NCBI RefSeq assembly: GCF_001942305.1
Contig: NZ_MKKE01000066.1
Location: 124,001 to 188,000 of the forward strand
DNA length: 64,000 bases
Source of the DNA: Saccharomonospora sp. CUA-673
GTDB taxonomy: Bacteria > Actinomycetota > Actinomycetes > Mycobacteriales > Pseudonocardiaceae
Direction: 5' to 3'
The translations under genes and the position numbers were made by a program. Below the pieces are notes generated by a model. That model saw nothing but the letters and a program-made list of their open reading frames with translations. It was not told the DNA's origin and did no database searches. Below are positions 1-8,993 of the stretch, piece after piece (position 1 is the stretch's first letter; every line of letters starts with the position of its first letter).

Positions 1-2
1 CC

Positions 3-769
3 CGCATCCGGGTGATCAACGCCGGCGGCACCTCGGTGTTCCGGCTCGCCCTCGGCGGCCATAGGCTGACCGTGACCCACACCGATGGTTTCCCCGTCCA
101 GCCGGTCACCGTCGACACCCTGCACATCGCCTCCGGCGAGCGCTACGACCTCCTTGTCGACCTTGACGACGGCGCCTTCCCCCTGGCCGCTGTCGCCGAA
201 GGTCACGGAGCTCAGGCACTCGGAGTTGTCCGCACCGGAAGCGGACCCACCCCGGCACCCGATGCGACCCCCACCGAACTGGCCGGCCGCCTGCTCAAGC
301 TCTCCGACCTGCACGCCGCGTCCGCAGCCCAGGCCGACGACCGCAGTCCGGAGGTGACCCACCCCCTGCAGCTCATCGGCTCGATGCGCGGGTTCCACTG
401 GCGCATCAACGGCGAGACCTACAACCACCGCAAGCCCTTCGCCGACGTCACCCCCATGCCGATCCGCGAAGGGCAACGGGTGCGCATGACCATGGTCAAC
501 CCGACCCCGATGTATCACCCCATGCACCTGCACGGCCACACCGGCACGGTCCGCGCCACCGGAGGTATCCGCAGCCAGCGCCACCCCAACCCCCCACACA
601 CCCCGATCCGCAACGCACCCGCAAAGACACCCTCGTCGTCGCCCCCGGCCAACGCGTCAGCATGGACTTCACCGCCGACAACCCCGGCCAATGGCTCGTC
701 CACTGCCACATGGCCTACCACCTCGCCACCGGCATGGCCGGGATCATGTCCTACATGGACAATCCCTGA
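3..769 (+). pseudogene. Multicopper oxidase, C-terminal part, frameshifted
   Basis: The gene enters from the left edge, so its N-terminus is not visible. The first reading frame gives cupredoxin-like sequence with the type 1/3 copper motif HPMHLHGH at about 530-553. After roughly position 560 this frame degenerates into Pro/Ser/Thr-rich nonsense. A second frame resumes with RKDTLVVAPGQRVSMDF, the copper-binding HCHMAYHLATGM, and a stop at 767-769. Copper oxidases of this type end with exactly this HCH...H...M motif, so the two frames are one gene split by a small indel between about 560 and 619. The intact family oxidises phenols or Cu(I) outside the membrane. It is distinct from the second multicopper oxidase gene at 2081-3531. 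Confidence 0.8.
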
Positions 770-789
770 GCACGGGGGCGTGTCGTACT

Positions 790-929
790 TGCCGGAGTTC
801 GACGAAAGCGAGGCCCACAGGGTGCCGGTGCGGCGTCGACGACCGCTCGATCAAGCCAAGTTCGCCATGCCGGCGGTAGCGATGGGCCCACTTCGAAGCA
901 CATCGACGCAGCGTCGACGGGACGGGCAC
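790..929 (-). pseudogene. IS481-type transposase N-terminal remnant
   Basis: The minus strand reads CASKWAHRYRRHGELGLIER followed by SSTPHRHP, the conserved helix-turn-helix segment near the N-terminus of IS481-family transposases (a SKWxxRYRxxGxxGLxDRSSxPHRxP pattern). Nothing of the DDE catalytic domain follows on the left, where multicopper oxidase sequence begins. It is therefore a short relic of an insertion that sits between the oxidase and the lspA fragment. No terminal repeats could be recognised. Confidence 0.6.
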
Positions 930-1059
930 CGACTACCTGCACACCGGCCGGTGGCCCACCTTCAACCTCGCCGACGCCTCCATTACCTGCGGCGGCACGC
1001 TCACTGTCATCGCCACGCTGCGGTCACCAGACCCCCGACGCGATTCAGCAGGAGTGAGC
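913..1059 (+). pseudogene. Lipoprotein signal peptidase (lspA) C-terminal fragment
   Basis: The frame reads TDYLHTGRWPTFNLADASI followed by a hydrophobic TCGGTLTVIATL stretch. This matches the last third of signal peptidase II, including the second catalytic aspartate in the F-N-x-A-D motif. The upstream half, with the first catalytic Asp and three membrane segments, is missing; the sequence instead runs into the IS481-type relic. An lspA gene beside metal resistance genes is common in mobile metal islands, which suggests this scrap came from a cadmium/lead or copper resistance cluster. The frame continues without a stop into the next small reading frame. Confidence 0.65.
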
Positions 1060-1062
1060 CCC

Positions 1063-1224
1063 ATGCCCGTGGCAGTGCTGTGCTTGTTCGGGGCGTCCAT
1101 TCTCGCCGTTGCTGTGCGCACCCTCGTCCTGTGGCGTCGCACCGGCCACACCGGGCACCGGTTGTCGCCCTCGGGTGCCAGCGCCGCGTCACTGGTGATC
1201 CACCTGTTCATGGGGTCTGAGTAG
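1063..1224 (+). pseudogene. Truncated small membrane protein
   Basis: A 53-codon frame starts at an ATG just after the lspA fragment, in the same frame. Its first 25 residues form one hydrophobic helix (AVLCLFGASILAVAVRTLVL) followed by WRRTGH. The stop codon lies inside the Tn3 terminal inverted repeat that begins at 1212, so the original protein was cut there and its last four codons are transposon sequence. The helix could belong to a membrane methyltransferase or another membrane protein; I do not recognise it with confidence. Confidence 0.35.
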
Positions 1225-1249
1225 CAGTGGTACAGGATCCTCCGTTAGC
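1212..1249 (+). repeat. Tn3-family terminal inverted repeat (type A)
   Basis: The sequence starts GGGGTCTGAGTAGCAGTGGT and ends TCCTCCGTTAGCG, the usual GGGG outer end and TTAG-like inner end of a 38-bp Tn3 TIR. A close copy starts at 18812 (GGGGTTTGAGTAGCAGCGGT). Both point rightwards. This one borders the resolvase gene at 1253-1834. No matching right-hand end was seen in the window. Confidence 0.7.
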
Positions 1250-1252
1250 GGA

Positions 1253-1834
1253 TCAGCTGTCTGCGTTGCTGCCGAGGTGGCGGTAGATGGTGGGGCGGGT
1301 GACGCCGAACTCGGCGGCGATCTGGGCGACGGTGTAGCGGCGTTTGCCGTCGTCGTCGGTTTCGTCGTACATCTGGCGGGTCAGCTTGACCTGCCGAGGG
1401 CCGAGCTTGGGTTTCTGTCCGCCGGTGCGGCCCCGCGCCCGTGCTGCCGAGAGTCCGTCGATGGTGCGTTCGGACATCAGGGCGTGCTCGAACTCGGCGA
1501 TGGACCCGAGGATCTGGAAGAATATGCGGCCGATGGCGGTGGAGGTGTCGATGCCCTGGTTGAGCACGACCAGATCGACGTGCTTGGCTTGCAGCTGGTT
1601 GGACAGCTCGATGAGGTGCTCCAGCGACCGGCCGAGTCGGTCGAGCTTGGTGACCACGAGCTGGTCGCCGGTGCGGTTGGCCGCCAGTAGCGCTTTCTCC
1701 AGTTCCGGTCGGCGCGCGAGCGTGCCGGAGGCCTTGTCGACGAAGACCTCGTCGCAGCCTGCCGCAGTCAGCACGTCGTGCTGGGCTTCGGGGTGCTGGT
1801 CGCGGGTGGAGACTCGTCCGTAGCCGATCCGCAT
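1253..1834 (-). CDS. tnpR: Tn3-family serine resolvase
   Basis: This 193-residue protein is a complete small serine recombinase. It begins [18 protein letters not shown], containing the nucleophilic serine (S9), continues with LVVTKLDRLGRS, the long E-helix region, and ends in a helix-turn-helix (TVAQIAAEFGVTRPTIYRHL). Family members resolve transposition cointegrates at the res site, here expected just upstream at about 1840-1960. A closely related but damaged copy lies at 56742-57306. It faces the TIR at 1212, so TIR, tnpR and res form the surviving end of a transposon whose transposase is not adjacent. Family assignment is certain; whether it still acts on any copy of its res site is inference. 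Confidence 0.92.
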   Translation of the reverse strand: MRIGYGRVSTRDQHPEAQHDVLTAAGCDEVFVDKASGTLARRPELEKALLAANRTGDQLVVTKLDRLGRSLEHLIELSNQLQAKHVDLVVLNQGIDTSTAIGRIFFQILGSIAEFEHALMSERTIDGLSAARARGRTGGQKPKLGPRQVKLTRQMYDETDDDGKRRYTVAQIAAEFGVTRPTIYRHLGSNADS

Positions 1835-1839
1835 GGCCC

Positions 1840-1960
1840 GGACCGTATTGCGAAGGCCCGACAGCGTGACGGTGGCGCGGACACGGGTTGCGTTACAGAC
1901 CCGACCTGCGAAAACACTCGACGGCTTGCAATGTCTCGTGAACGTTCGTTTGTGCGACGG
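1840..1960. promoter_or_regulatory. Probable res site upstream of tnpR
   Basis: The segment upstream of the resolvase start is conserved with the segment upstream of the damaged resolvase at 56742. Shared blocks, read on the resolvase strand, include the TTCGCAGGTC core, CCCGTGTCCGCGCCA, and GTCACGCTGTCGGGCCTTCG directly before the start codon, plus AACGTTCACGAGACA further out. Conservation in non-coding sequence next to two tnpR genes is what a resolution site would show. The three subsites were not delimited. Confidence 0.55.
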
Positions 1961-2080
1961 TGCTCTTCCGAGAAGGTAAGGGCGCCGTCTGGTTGGTGAG
2001 AGTGTCGAGCTTTTGCGGATGCGGTCGACGGGAAGTCGGGTCAGGCGCTGGCGCCGTGCGTGATCGTCACCCGGCCCCCG

Positions 2081-3531
2081 TCAGCGGACCTGGATGGTGG
2101 CCATCATGCCGGCGTCTTCGTGGTCGAGGATGTGGCAGTGGAAGACGCTGCGGCCGGGATAGGCGGTGAACGGAATTCGCAAGCGTACCCAGCCTTGTGG
2201 TGGCACGAGCACGACGTCTTGCGGTGTTCCGGATAGCGGGGCGTTGTCGCTGGTGGCCAGCACGACGAACGGCCATACGTGCAGGTGGAACGGGTGGGTC
2301 ATCGGGGTGGTGTTGACCACGGTCCACTCTTCGACTGTGCCGAAACGAACGAGTTGGTCGGTGCGGTCGGGGTCGAAGGCGCGGCCGTCGATTCCGAGGC
2401 TCATGCCTGCCGTGCCCATTCCCATGGTGAACGCGACCTCGCGCCGTTTCCCGTCCGTCGTGGCGCGCGGTTGCTCGGCGGGCAGCGCTGGCGGCAGCGG
2501 GGCCGGCTTCGCCTCGGGGCCCCCGGCCATCAGAGTGGCCAGCAGCACCCGTTCGCTGCGGACACCGCCGCCCATACCGCCCATGCCCATGCCGCCGCGG
2601 TCTACTGGCTCGGACAGAAGGGGGAAACGCCCGGGTGTCGTCGGACGCACCAGGACGTCGGCGCGGCTACCGGGCGGGAGCACGACGCGTTGCTGGCTTT
2701 CCGGGGCGGGCAGGAACGCCCCGTCCCGAGCGACGAGGTCGAGTTCGTGTCCGGCCAGCCGCAGCGCCAGTACCCGGGAGGCGCAACCGTTGATCACGCG
2801 CCAGCGCTGCGCGGTCCCCGGCGCGGCGCCGAGGGTGGGTTGATGCTGCCCGTTGACCAGGACCAGTTCACCCTCCCGGCCTTGCATCCGCTCCATCCGG
2901 TCGGGGCGGGCAACGACGCCGTCCACGGTCATCGTCGTGTCCGTGACCAGCAGAACGCGGTCCTGTTCGACGGGCAGGTCCGGGCCGTCATCGACCAGCA
3001 GCGCCCCGCCGAGCCCGCCGAAGACCTGATCGGCGACCAGCCCGTGGCGGTGCGGGTGGTACCAGAAGGTCCCGGTCGGGTGGTCGCGTGGGATACGGAA
3101 TAGGTAGTCGAACGAGGTTCCCGGTTCGATCCGCAGGAATGGATTGTCGCCGTTGCCTGCGGCGAAACGCGAAGCCCGTGGGTGTGCAGGTTGGTGGGCT
3201 CGGCGAGCCCGTTGATCAGCCGGACTGCGAGGTCGTCTCCCGGCCGGACCCGCAGTGTCGGTCCTGGTGAGCTCCCGTTGTAGCCCAGCGCCTCGGTGTC
3301 GCGCCCGGCCAGCGCCACGCCCGCGGCGGCAGCGAGCTCCACCTGCAACCTGCCGCCGCGGCTGCTGAGCACGCGTGGTTCGCGCAGCGGCGCTGCGGTG
3401 GCGGCCGGACGGAACCCGCCGCCGGCCGAGTTTGCGCTCCACAGCCATCCCGCGGTGCCGCCTGCCACACTCGCGGCACCCGCCGCGGCCACACCCATCG
3501 CGCGCCGCCGGCTGATTGGTCGGCCACTCAC
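2081..3531 (-). pseudogene. Tat-exported multicopper oxidase, frameshifted
   Basis: The N-terminal frame starts at GTG 3531 with a twin-arginine signal (SRRRAMGVAAAGAASVAGG), then cupredoxin domain 1 up to NLHTHGLRVSP. At about 3160-3175 a single-base indel shifts the frame; the second frame continues GNGDNPFLRIEPGTSFDYLF, WYHPHRHG, a Met-rich loop (MGMGGMGGGV), HPFHLHVW and the terminal HCHILDHEDAGMM. All four copper-binding motifs of a three-domain oxidase are therefore present across the two frames. The family oxidises Cu(I) or organic substrates in the cell envelope. The start overlaps the SHOCT gene stop by GTGA, so the two were translationally coupled. If the shift is real the product is truncated after the first copper motif; an assembly error is an alternative. 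Confidence 0.85.
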
Positions 3532-3752
3532 TGCAGCTCGTCTCGCATCTGGCGGTACTGCTGCTCGTCGATCTCCCCACGAGCGAACCGCTCGTCCAGG
3601 ATCTGGCGCGCCGACGGCACCGAACGCGGCGGAGCGGTTGCCCCACCCCGGACAAGCCGGAAAGCCACGTACCCGAGCAGGATGAGCCCGACCAGCACCA
3701 GCAGTGGCCAGACCAGCATCCAGCCCATCATGCCATCCATCATCGTGCTCAC
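3528..3752 (-). CDS. SHOCT-domain small membrane protein
   Basis: This 74-residue protein has a Met-rich N-terminus, one membrane helix (about residues 12-33), and a C-terminal SHOCT domain (ARQILDERFARGEIDEQQYRQM). SHOCT domains are short oligomerisation modules found at the ends of many unrelated proteins, often beside copper genes in actinobacteria. The start is GTG at 3752, with ATG codons 4 and 5 possible behind a GAGGTGAG Shine-Dalgarno. Its stop overlaps the multicopper oxidase start, indicating one transcript. The exact role is unknown; a scaffold or metal-sensing accessory of the oxidase is plausible. Confidence 0.8.
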   Translation of the reverse strand: MSTMMDGMMGWMLVWPLLVLVGLILLGYVAFRLVRGGATAPPRSVPSARQILDERFARGEIDEQQYRQMRDELQ

Positions 3753-3919
3753 CTCACTGCTCTGAGTGCCGGGTCACCCAGCGGGGCTTGCGGCGGCCAG
3801 GCGTTCGACGATGCCGAGCTTAACCACTCATGCTGGTGGTGACCGTGCCGTCGGAGCCGACCACGGCCAGCTGATCCGGCGTCAGGTCCCGCACCACAGT
3901 GCCCCTCGGAGTTACCGCG

Positions 3920-5317
3920 TCAGCCTGCCTGCGTGGGCAGGTCTGCCTGTTTCCAGGCGGTCATGCCGCCGAGGACGTTGCGCACGTCGGTGTGCCCGTG
4001 GCGTTGCAGCAGGCTGGTGGCCACCGAGGAGCGGTAGCCGCTGCCGCAGGTCACCGCCACCGGCTTGCCGTCGGGGACCTCGTCGAGGCGTTCGGGCAGT
4101 TCGGCGCCGGTGATGTAGGCAGCGCCGGGCACGTGTCCGCCAGCCCACTCACTGGGTTGGCGCACGTCCAGCAGCTCGGTCTCGCCGCGGGCGAGTTCGT
4201 CGTTGAGCTCGTGCACGGTGATCTGAGGAGTTTCCTCAAGGGGTTTGGCGGCCGTACGCCAGGCGCTCATGCCGCCGCGCAACCACCCCAGCGGAGGTGG
4301 GTAGCCGATCCGCAGCAACTGCCACGTGGCCTCCCATAGCTCCCCTGGTTGGTCGAGGATCAGCAGCACCTGCGCGTCCGCGGGTAGCACCGTGCCCGCC
4401 CAGGTGGGAAACGCCGTGCCGAGACCGACGTTGAGGGCACCGGGGATGTGTCCTCCGCCGAAGGCTTCCGGTGAACGGGCGTCCAACACGATCGTGCCGG
4501 TTTCGCGGTGTTGTTCGAACTCAGCGACGGTCAAGGCCGGTGGCTCGGCCAGCACTCCGAGTGGCTGGACACCGGTCATGTTGCGGCTGCGCATGCGCAG
4601 CCAGTACGGCGGTACCGCAGGCAGGTTGTCTAGTCGGAGGCATTCGCGGACGAAGCCCTCAGTGTTGTCCACTTCGGATAGGATCGCGTTCGAGTGCCGC
4701 TCGTAGCCCAGGGTGGTCGAGAGGCGGCTGCCGATGCTGCCTCCGCACAGCGAGCCCGCCACGTGGGTGGGAAACACCTGCACGTGGTCGGGCAGGGCCA
4801 GCAGCTTGTCCTGAATCGTTGCGCAGAACGTCCGCGCGGCTTCCTGTGCTTTCTCCTGACCGCCGAGCAGGTCCGGGCGAGCCAGGTCTCCGACCAGCAG
4901 GGCCCCACCGGAGAGCAACAGCGCCGGATGATCGGCGCTCATGGCACGGTCGTAGACCAGCAGGCTGATGTGCTCCGGTGTGTGCCCCGGGGTGTGCAGC
5001 ACTTCGAGCCCGACGTCGCCGATCTCGATGACCTGCCCGTCGCTGATCGGCTGGTGGGAATAGCCGAACTCGCCGGCTGCTGATCCCCACACCTGGGCAC
5101 CGGTGCGTTCGGTGAGCTCGGTCAGCCCGGACAGGTAGTCGTTGTGGCCGTGCGAATCGGCCGTGTAGGCGATGCGCATGCCATGAGTGCGTGCTGCTTC
5201 CGTGTAGACGTTCACGTCCCGGCGCGGGTCGAACACCAGCGCCTGCCCGGTCTTCTCATCCCCGATGAGGTAGGAGGCGTGTCCCAGGGACTGCAGGTAG
5301 AACTGCTGGAACAGCAT
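3920..5317 (-). CDS. MBL-fold/double rhodanese persulfide dioxygenase-like protein
   Basis: This 465-residue protein has an N-terminal metallo-beta-lactamase domain and two rhodanese domains. Metal-site motifs visible are SHGHNDYLSG, HTPGHTPEH, VGDLARPD and FPTHVAGS, as in ETHE1/CstB-type glutathione or CoA persulfide dioxygenases. The first rhodanese repeat has no active-site Cys (LLILDQPGE), and the second has one (CGSGYRSS). The family oxidises low-molecular-weight persulfides to sulfite or thiosulfate. I chose ATG 5317 (MLFQQFYLQ) because AGAGGTGG lies just upstream; an in-frame start ten codons earlier is weaker. It lies 4 bp downstream of the small rhodanese gene and follows the TauE gene in the same direction. 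It is a paralogue of the gene at 7471-8891. Confidence 0.88.
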   Translation of the reverse strand: MLFQQFYLQSLGHASYLIGDEKTGQALVFDPRRDVNVYTEAARTHGMRIAYTADSHGHNDYLSGLTELTERTGAQVWGSAAGEFGYSHQPISDGQVIEIGDVGLEVLHTPGHTPEHISLLVYDRAMSADHPALLLSGGALLVGDLARPDLLGGQEKAQEAARTFCATIQDKLLALPDHVQVFPTHVAGSLCGGSIGSRLSTTLGYERHSNAILSEVDNTEGFVRECLRLDNLPAVPPYWLRMRSRNMTGVQPLGVLAEPPALTVAEFEQHRETGTIVLDARSPEAFGGGHIPGALNVGLGTAFPTWAGTVLPADAQVLLILDQPGELWEATWQLLRIGYPPPLGWLRGGMSAWRTAAKPLEETPQITVHELNDELARGETELLDVRQPSEWAGGHVPGAAYITGAELPERLDEVPDGKPVAVTCGSGYRSSVATSLLQRHGHTDVRNVLGGMTAWKQADLPTQAG

Positions 5318-5321
5318 GGTC

Positions 5322-5642
5322 TCACGCCACCTCTCCCGGCTGCTCATCGTCGGGAGTGCGCACCGGTAGATCCTGCTCGGACCAGGCCTGAATGCCTCCG
5401 TCGAGATTGTCGGCGCGATAGCCGTGCCCAGTCAGGAACTCGGCCATCTTGCCGCTCCGGCTGCCGCTGCGGCACACCGTGACAACCGGTTGCTGCTGAT
5501 CCACCTCCTCGAGCCGCCCGGGCAGTTCGTTCATCGGGATCCACCGCGAGCCAGGAATCCGCCCGGCCTGCCACTCCTGCGGCTCCCGAACATCGACCAG
5601 CTGTATCCGATCTTGTTGCCCGTACAGGTCCTTGGGATCCAT
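5322..5642 (-). CDS. Single-domain rhodanese sulfurtransferase
   Basis: This 106-residue protein is one rhodanese domain with VDVREPQEW near the N-terminus and the active loop CRSGSRSG, whose Cys carries the persulfide. ATG 5642 is preceded by AAAGGGAG at good spacing. The stop is four bases before the next gene (the persulfide dioxygenase-like protein), so both are on one transcript. In such operons a free rhodanese shuttles sulfane sulfur between persulfide carriers. A Tn3 TIR scar lies 230 bp upstream, which may separate this gene from the original promoter shared with tauE. Confidence 0.87.
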   Translation of the reverse strand: MDPKDLYGQQDRIQLVDVREPQEWQAGRIPGSRWIPMNELPGRLEEVDQQQPVVTVCRSGSRSGKMAEFLTGHGYRADNLDGGIQAWSEQDLPVRTPDDEQPGEVA

Positions 5643-5873
5643 GGCCACTCCCTTTCCGAAGCGATCCCGCAAGTCGGCGACACCGACATGCCGGAAGGAC
5701 GAACCGATTCCGGTCCCTTCCTCGTCCGTTACCCGGTAGCCGCTCCCCCCATGCAGGCACACACCCTGTCCTTCCGATGTTCCCAAGCCCCGGAGAAGGG
5801 GGCCGCTGGTCACAGGCATGGCCCCGGAGACGGTGGGCCGCCCGGCAGTCGCAGGGGACGGGTCAATACTCGA

Positions 5874-5896
5874 GTTGTTTTCTGCGCGCGCTACCG
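5874..5896 (-). repeat. Tn3 TIR scar (type B)
   Basis: On the plus strand GTTGTTTTCTGCGCGC followed by GCTACCG matches the TIRs at 41333-41370 and 9495-9532 (reverse complement) except for a 2-bp gap. The inner CTAAC end is missing, so it is a partial end. It sits in the 289-bp gap between tauE and the small rhodanese gene and marks an old insertion, excision or recombination event inside the sulfur cluster. Confidence 0.5.
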
Positions 5897-5931
5897 CGGT
5901 GGCTTGGTGACGAGCACGAACTGCGCGGCAC

Positions 5932-6717
5932 TTATCCGAGTGCGGTGGGATTGAGGATGGCCGCCGTGGCCACACCGGCGGCGACGATGAGGACGATGTA
6001 GGCGAACCAGCGGCGCAGGGTGGCTGCCGGCAGGCGGGGTGCCAGCCGGCCCGCGAGTGTGGAGATGACCAGGGCGGTGCCGGCGAAGACGGCGAGGAGG
6101 GTGTAGTCGAGCGAGGCTGCCGTGGTGGCGTGGGCGGCCAGCCCGGCCAGGGAGTTGATGAGCACGATCACCAGTGAGGTGGCCACGGCCGCGTGGGCCT
6201 CGAGCCCGAGCAGGGCGGCAAGCGCGGGGACGATGACGAAGCCGCCGCCGACGCCGAACAGGCCGGTGAGCACCCCGACGCCGGCGCCGGCGCCCAGGGA
6301 TTTGGGCAGGCAGCTGCGCCAGTCGATGCCGCCTTCGCCGGTGCGGCAGGCGCCGGCGTGGTTCTCCCCGCCGCGCAGCATGCGCACGGCCACCACGACC
6401 ATGAGCGCGGCGAAGGCCAGCAGCAGCCAGCGCTGCGGAACCAGCCGTCCCAGAGCGGTGCCGGCGAAGGCGGCCGGGATGCCGGCGGCACCGAAGACCA
6501 GGGCCACCGGCCACCGCACGTGGGCGCGCCGTGTGCGGGGGGCGATGCCACCCACCGAGGAGACCGCGACCACGGCCAACGAGGTGGGAATCGCCATCTG
6601 CAGGGGTTGTCCGACGCCGTAGACCAGCGCCGGCACCGCCAGGATCGACCCTCCGGCACCCAGCAGCCCCAGGGCCAGCCCGATGACCGCGCCGAACAGA
6701 CCCGCCAGAACCATCAT
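5932..6717 (-). CDS. TauE/SafE-family sulfite exporter
   Basis: This 261-residue integral membrane protein has about eight hydrophobic helices and two internal repeats, each starting with a Gly-rich motif (GLALGLLGAGGSILAVPAL and GVLTGLFGVGGGFVIVPAL) diagnostic of TauE/SafE permeases. These export sulfite, sulfoacetate or related anions. In a persulfide-oxidation cluster the expected substrate is sulfite or thiosulfate from the dioxygenase. The start is one of two tandem ATGs at 6717/6714 behind AGGAG. It lies about 90 bp downstream of the rhodanese/DUF2892 gene on the same strand. Confidence 0.9.
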   Translation of the reverse strand: MMVLAGLFGAVIGLALGLLGAGGSILAVPALVYGVGQPLQMAIPTSLAVVAVSSVGGIAPRTRRAHVRWPVALVFGAAGIPAAFAGTALGRLVPQRWLLLAFAALMVVVAVRMLRGGENHAGACRTGEGGIDWRSCLPKSLGAGAGVGVLTGLFGVGGGFVIVPALAALLGLEAHAAVATSLVIVLINSLAGLAAHATTAASLDYTLLAVFAGTALVISTLAGRLAPRLPAATLRRWFAYIVLIVAAGVATAAILNPTALG

Positions 6718-6809
6718 CGTCTCCTGCTTCCTCGAGAACGCGCGGACGCGCCTCGGAACTCACACCGGGAGAGGGAAAGAGAAGGGCGGGCACGCCCGGG
6801 GCGGTCAGG

Positions 6810-7412
6810 TCAGCGGGACGGGGAACCCGCTGGGGCCTGCCCGCTGGTCAGGGCTTGAATCATGCTCGCCCCGTCGAAGTTCGGGGTGCGGTTGTGCGGC
6901 AGCAGGCCCAACACGCGCGACATGGCGCAGGTGTTGGTGATCGCGGCGACGGTCAAACCGCCGCCGACGAAGCCGGCAAGCCACTTCAAGGGTTCGTAGG
7001 CGGTGCTGGCGAGTACGCCGGTGAGCACGAGCAGCCCGGCGGCGAGCCGCACCTGGCGTTCCATGCCCCAGGTGCCCGAGCCGCGGTTGACGGGCGCGTC
7101 GTGCTGCTGCCACCCGGTGATCCCGCCGGACAGGACGCTGAGCTGGTCCAGTCCTGCAGACTCCAGCACGCTGCGTGCTTGATCCGCACGGACGCCGGAG
7201 GCGCACACCAGCACGATCGGATCCTCGTGGTCGGCGGTGAGCTCGGTGCGGTGCTCGCGCAGCAGGTCCAGCGGCACGTTGTAGGAGCCGGGAATGTGGG
7301 TCGCGGCGAACTCGCCGGGGGTGCGCACGTCGATCAGCCGGGTGCGCGGGTTGTTCTCCAGCAGGCTGCGCACCTGCGGGGTATCCATGCTCACCGGTGT
7401 CGTGCGAGACAT
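6810..7412 (-). CDS. Rhodanese-DUF2892 membrane fusion protein
   Basis: The 200-residue product has a rhodanese domain in residues 8-105 (IDVRTPGEFAATHIPGS and active loop CASGVRAD) followed by a DUF2892-like segment (ERQVRLAAGLLVLTGVLAS ... AAITNTCAMSRVLGLLPHN) with two hydrophobic helices and a conserved Cys. The fusion anchors a sulfurtransferase at the inner membrane, possibly to hand sulfur to or from the neighbouring TauE exporter. ATG 7412 is preceded by GGAAGGGAG. It belongs to the same minus-strand run as the persulfide dioxygenase-like genes. Confidence 0.87.
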   Translation of the reverse strand: MSRTTPVSMDTPQVRSLLENNPRTRLIDVRTPGEFAATHIPGSYNVPLDLLREHRTELTADHEDPIVLVCASGVRADQARSVLESAGLDQLSVLSGGITGWQQHDAPVNRGSGTWGMERQVRLAAGLLVLTGVLASTAYEPLKWLAGFVGGGLTVAAITNTCAMSRVLGLLPHNRTPNFDGASMIQALTSGQAPAGSPSR

Positions 7413-7470
7413 CGGTCTCCCTTCCTTGTTGGTCCTGTGGCGTGGTCAGTCGGGTTCTCGGTGCCGTGTC

Positions 7471-8891
7471 TCAGCGGGCTGGGGTCAGGTCGAGGCCGGC
7501 GTCCTCGGCGTTGGCGAAGAAGTCGTCGACGAGCACGACGTCACGAGCGGCGTGCTCCAGCAGGGAGGCCGCTGCGGTGGCGCGGTAGCCGCTGCCGCAG
7601 TGCACCCACACCGTCCCGGTGGGGACCTCGTCGACGCGGTCCTTGAGCTCGTACAGCGGAATGTGCACGGAGCCCTCGATGTGCGCGGAGCGCCACTCGT
7701 TGTTGGTGCGCACGTCCAGCACCACGTCCGCTGCGGGGAACCCGTCGACGCCGCCGTCGCGGACGGCGGCGAGGTCGGGGAAGGTGGCGGTGGTGGTGCT
7801 GCGCAGCTGATCGACCTCGGCGGCCAGCTCCCGCGGGCGTCCTGATGCGGCCGCGGAGAACGTGTCGATGCCGATGCGGGCCAGTTCCCGCTGAGCGTCG
7901 GCGACCTGCTCGGGTGTCTCGCCGAGCAGAGTGATCGGTGCGCCCCAGTCGATCATCCAGCCCAGCCAGGTCGCCATCGGCCCGTCCAGGCCCAGGCTGA
8001 CCGTGCCCGCCAGGTGCGAGGCCACGTAGGCAGTCCGCGAGCGCAGGTCCACCACCCACTCACCGGCCTGCAGGCGCCGCCGCAGTTCGTCCGGCGTGGC
8101 CCGGGCAGGCATGCGCAGGTCCAGCGGCTCGGGACCGGTGGTGTTGTGCACGCCCATGTGGGCGTAGTAGGCGGGATAGGCATCCAGACCGGACAGCATC
8201 TGCTCGACGAACTCGCCCTCGGCCAACGTCAGCGCCGGGTTGACCTGCTTCTGCTCGCCGATGGTGGCCGAGTCGCCGGAAGCCTGGCTGGCCGAGCAGA
8301 AGCTGCCGAACCCGTGGGTCGGCCAGATCTGCGCCCCGTCCGGCAGGGTCTCCACCAGCTTGCGCGTCGAGGCATGCTGGTGCCGGGCCAACTCGTGGCT
8401 GTGCTGCTCCCCCAGCAGATCGGTGCGCCCGGTGGTGCCGAACAGCAACGACCCCCCGGTGAACACCCCCACCGGGCCCTGCTCGCCCTCCAAGACGTAG
8501 GACAGGTGGTGATACGTGTGCCCCGGTGTGGCCACCGCCCGCACCCGCATCCGTTCCGACACCTCGACCACGTCACCGTCGGCCAGCGGTGTGTGCGCGA
8601 ACGGCGCCTCGTCCGCAGCGGCCACGCCGTAGTCGGCGCCCGTCAGTCGGGCCAGTTCTAGCCCGCCGGAGACGTAGTCGTTGTGCACGTGCGTCTCCAG
8701 CACCAGCGCGATGCGCACATCCAGCGCCCGGCCGCGGCGAGGAACCGATCCACATCACGTTGCGGATCCACCACCACCGCCAGCGCACCATCGGTCGCCA
8801 GGTAACTGCGATCGCCCAACGACGAGGTGGCGATCACCTCCACACCCAGATCGCCGGCAAGCTGATGGTCGAGTTCTCGTACTGCCGTCAT
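7471..8891 (-). pseudogene. MBL-fold/double rhodanese (CstB-like), frameshifted
   Basis: The N-terminal frame from ATG 8891 reads LGDRSYLATDGALAVVVDPQ through RDVDRFLAAA. At about 8720-8735 the frame shifts and the rest follows as RIALVLETHVHNDYVSGG, PGHTYHH, GTTGRTDLLG, WPTHGFGSFC, then two rhodanese domains, of which only the last has an active Cys (HCGSGYRAT). Apart from one indel the 470-codon gene is complete and resembles persulfide dioxygenase/sulfurtransferase fusions such as staphylococcal CstB. A GGAGG Shine-Dalgarno precedes the start, and a strong palindromic operator lies about 100 bp upstream. It heads the sulfur operon directly after the CstR-like gene. A working product would need the frameshift to be an assembly error. 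Confidence 0.85.
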
Positions 8892-8993
8892 CGTTGCGTT
8901 CCTCCTTCGATGTCACACGGAGTCGATCCACGTCGCGGTTTCGCCTGCCATCGACACCGCTCGTACTCCTGCCTCGTCATCGCTCCGAGAATA

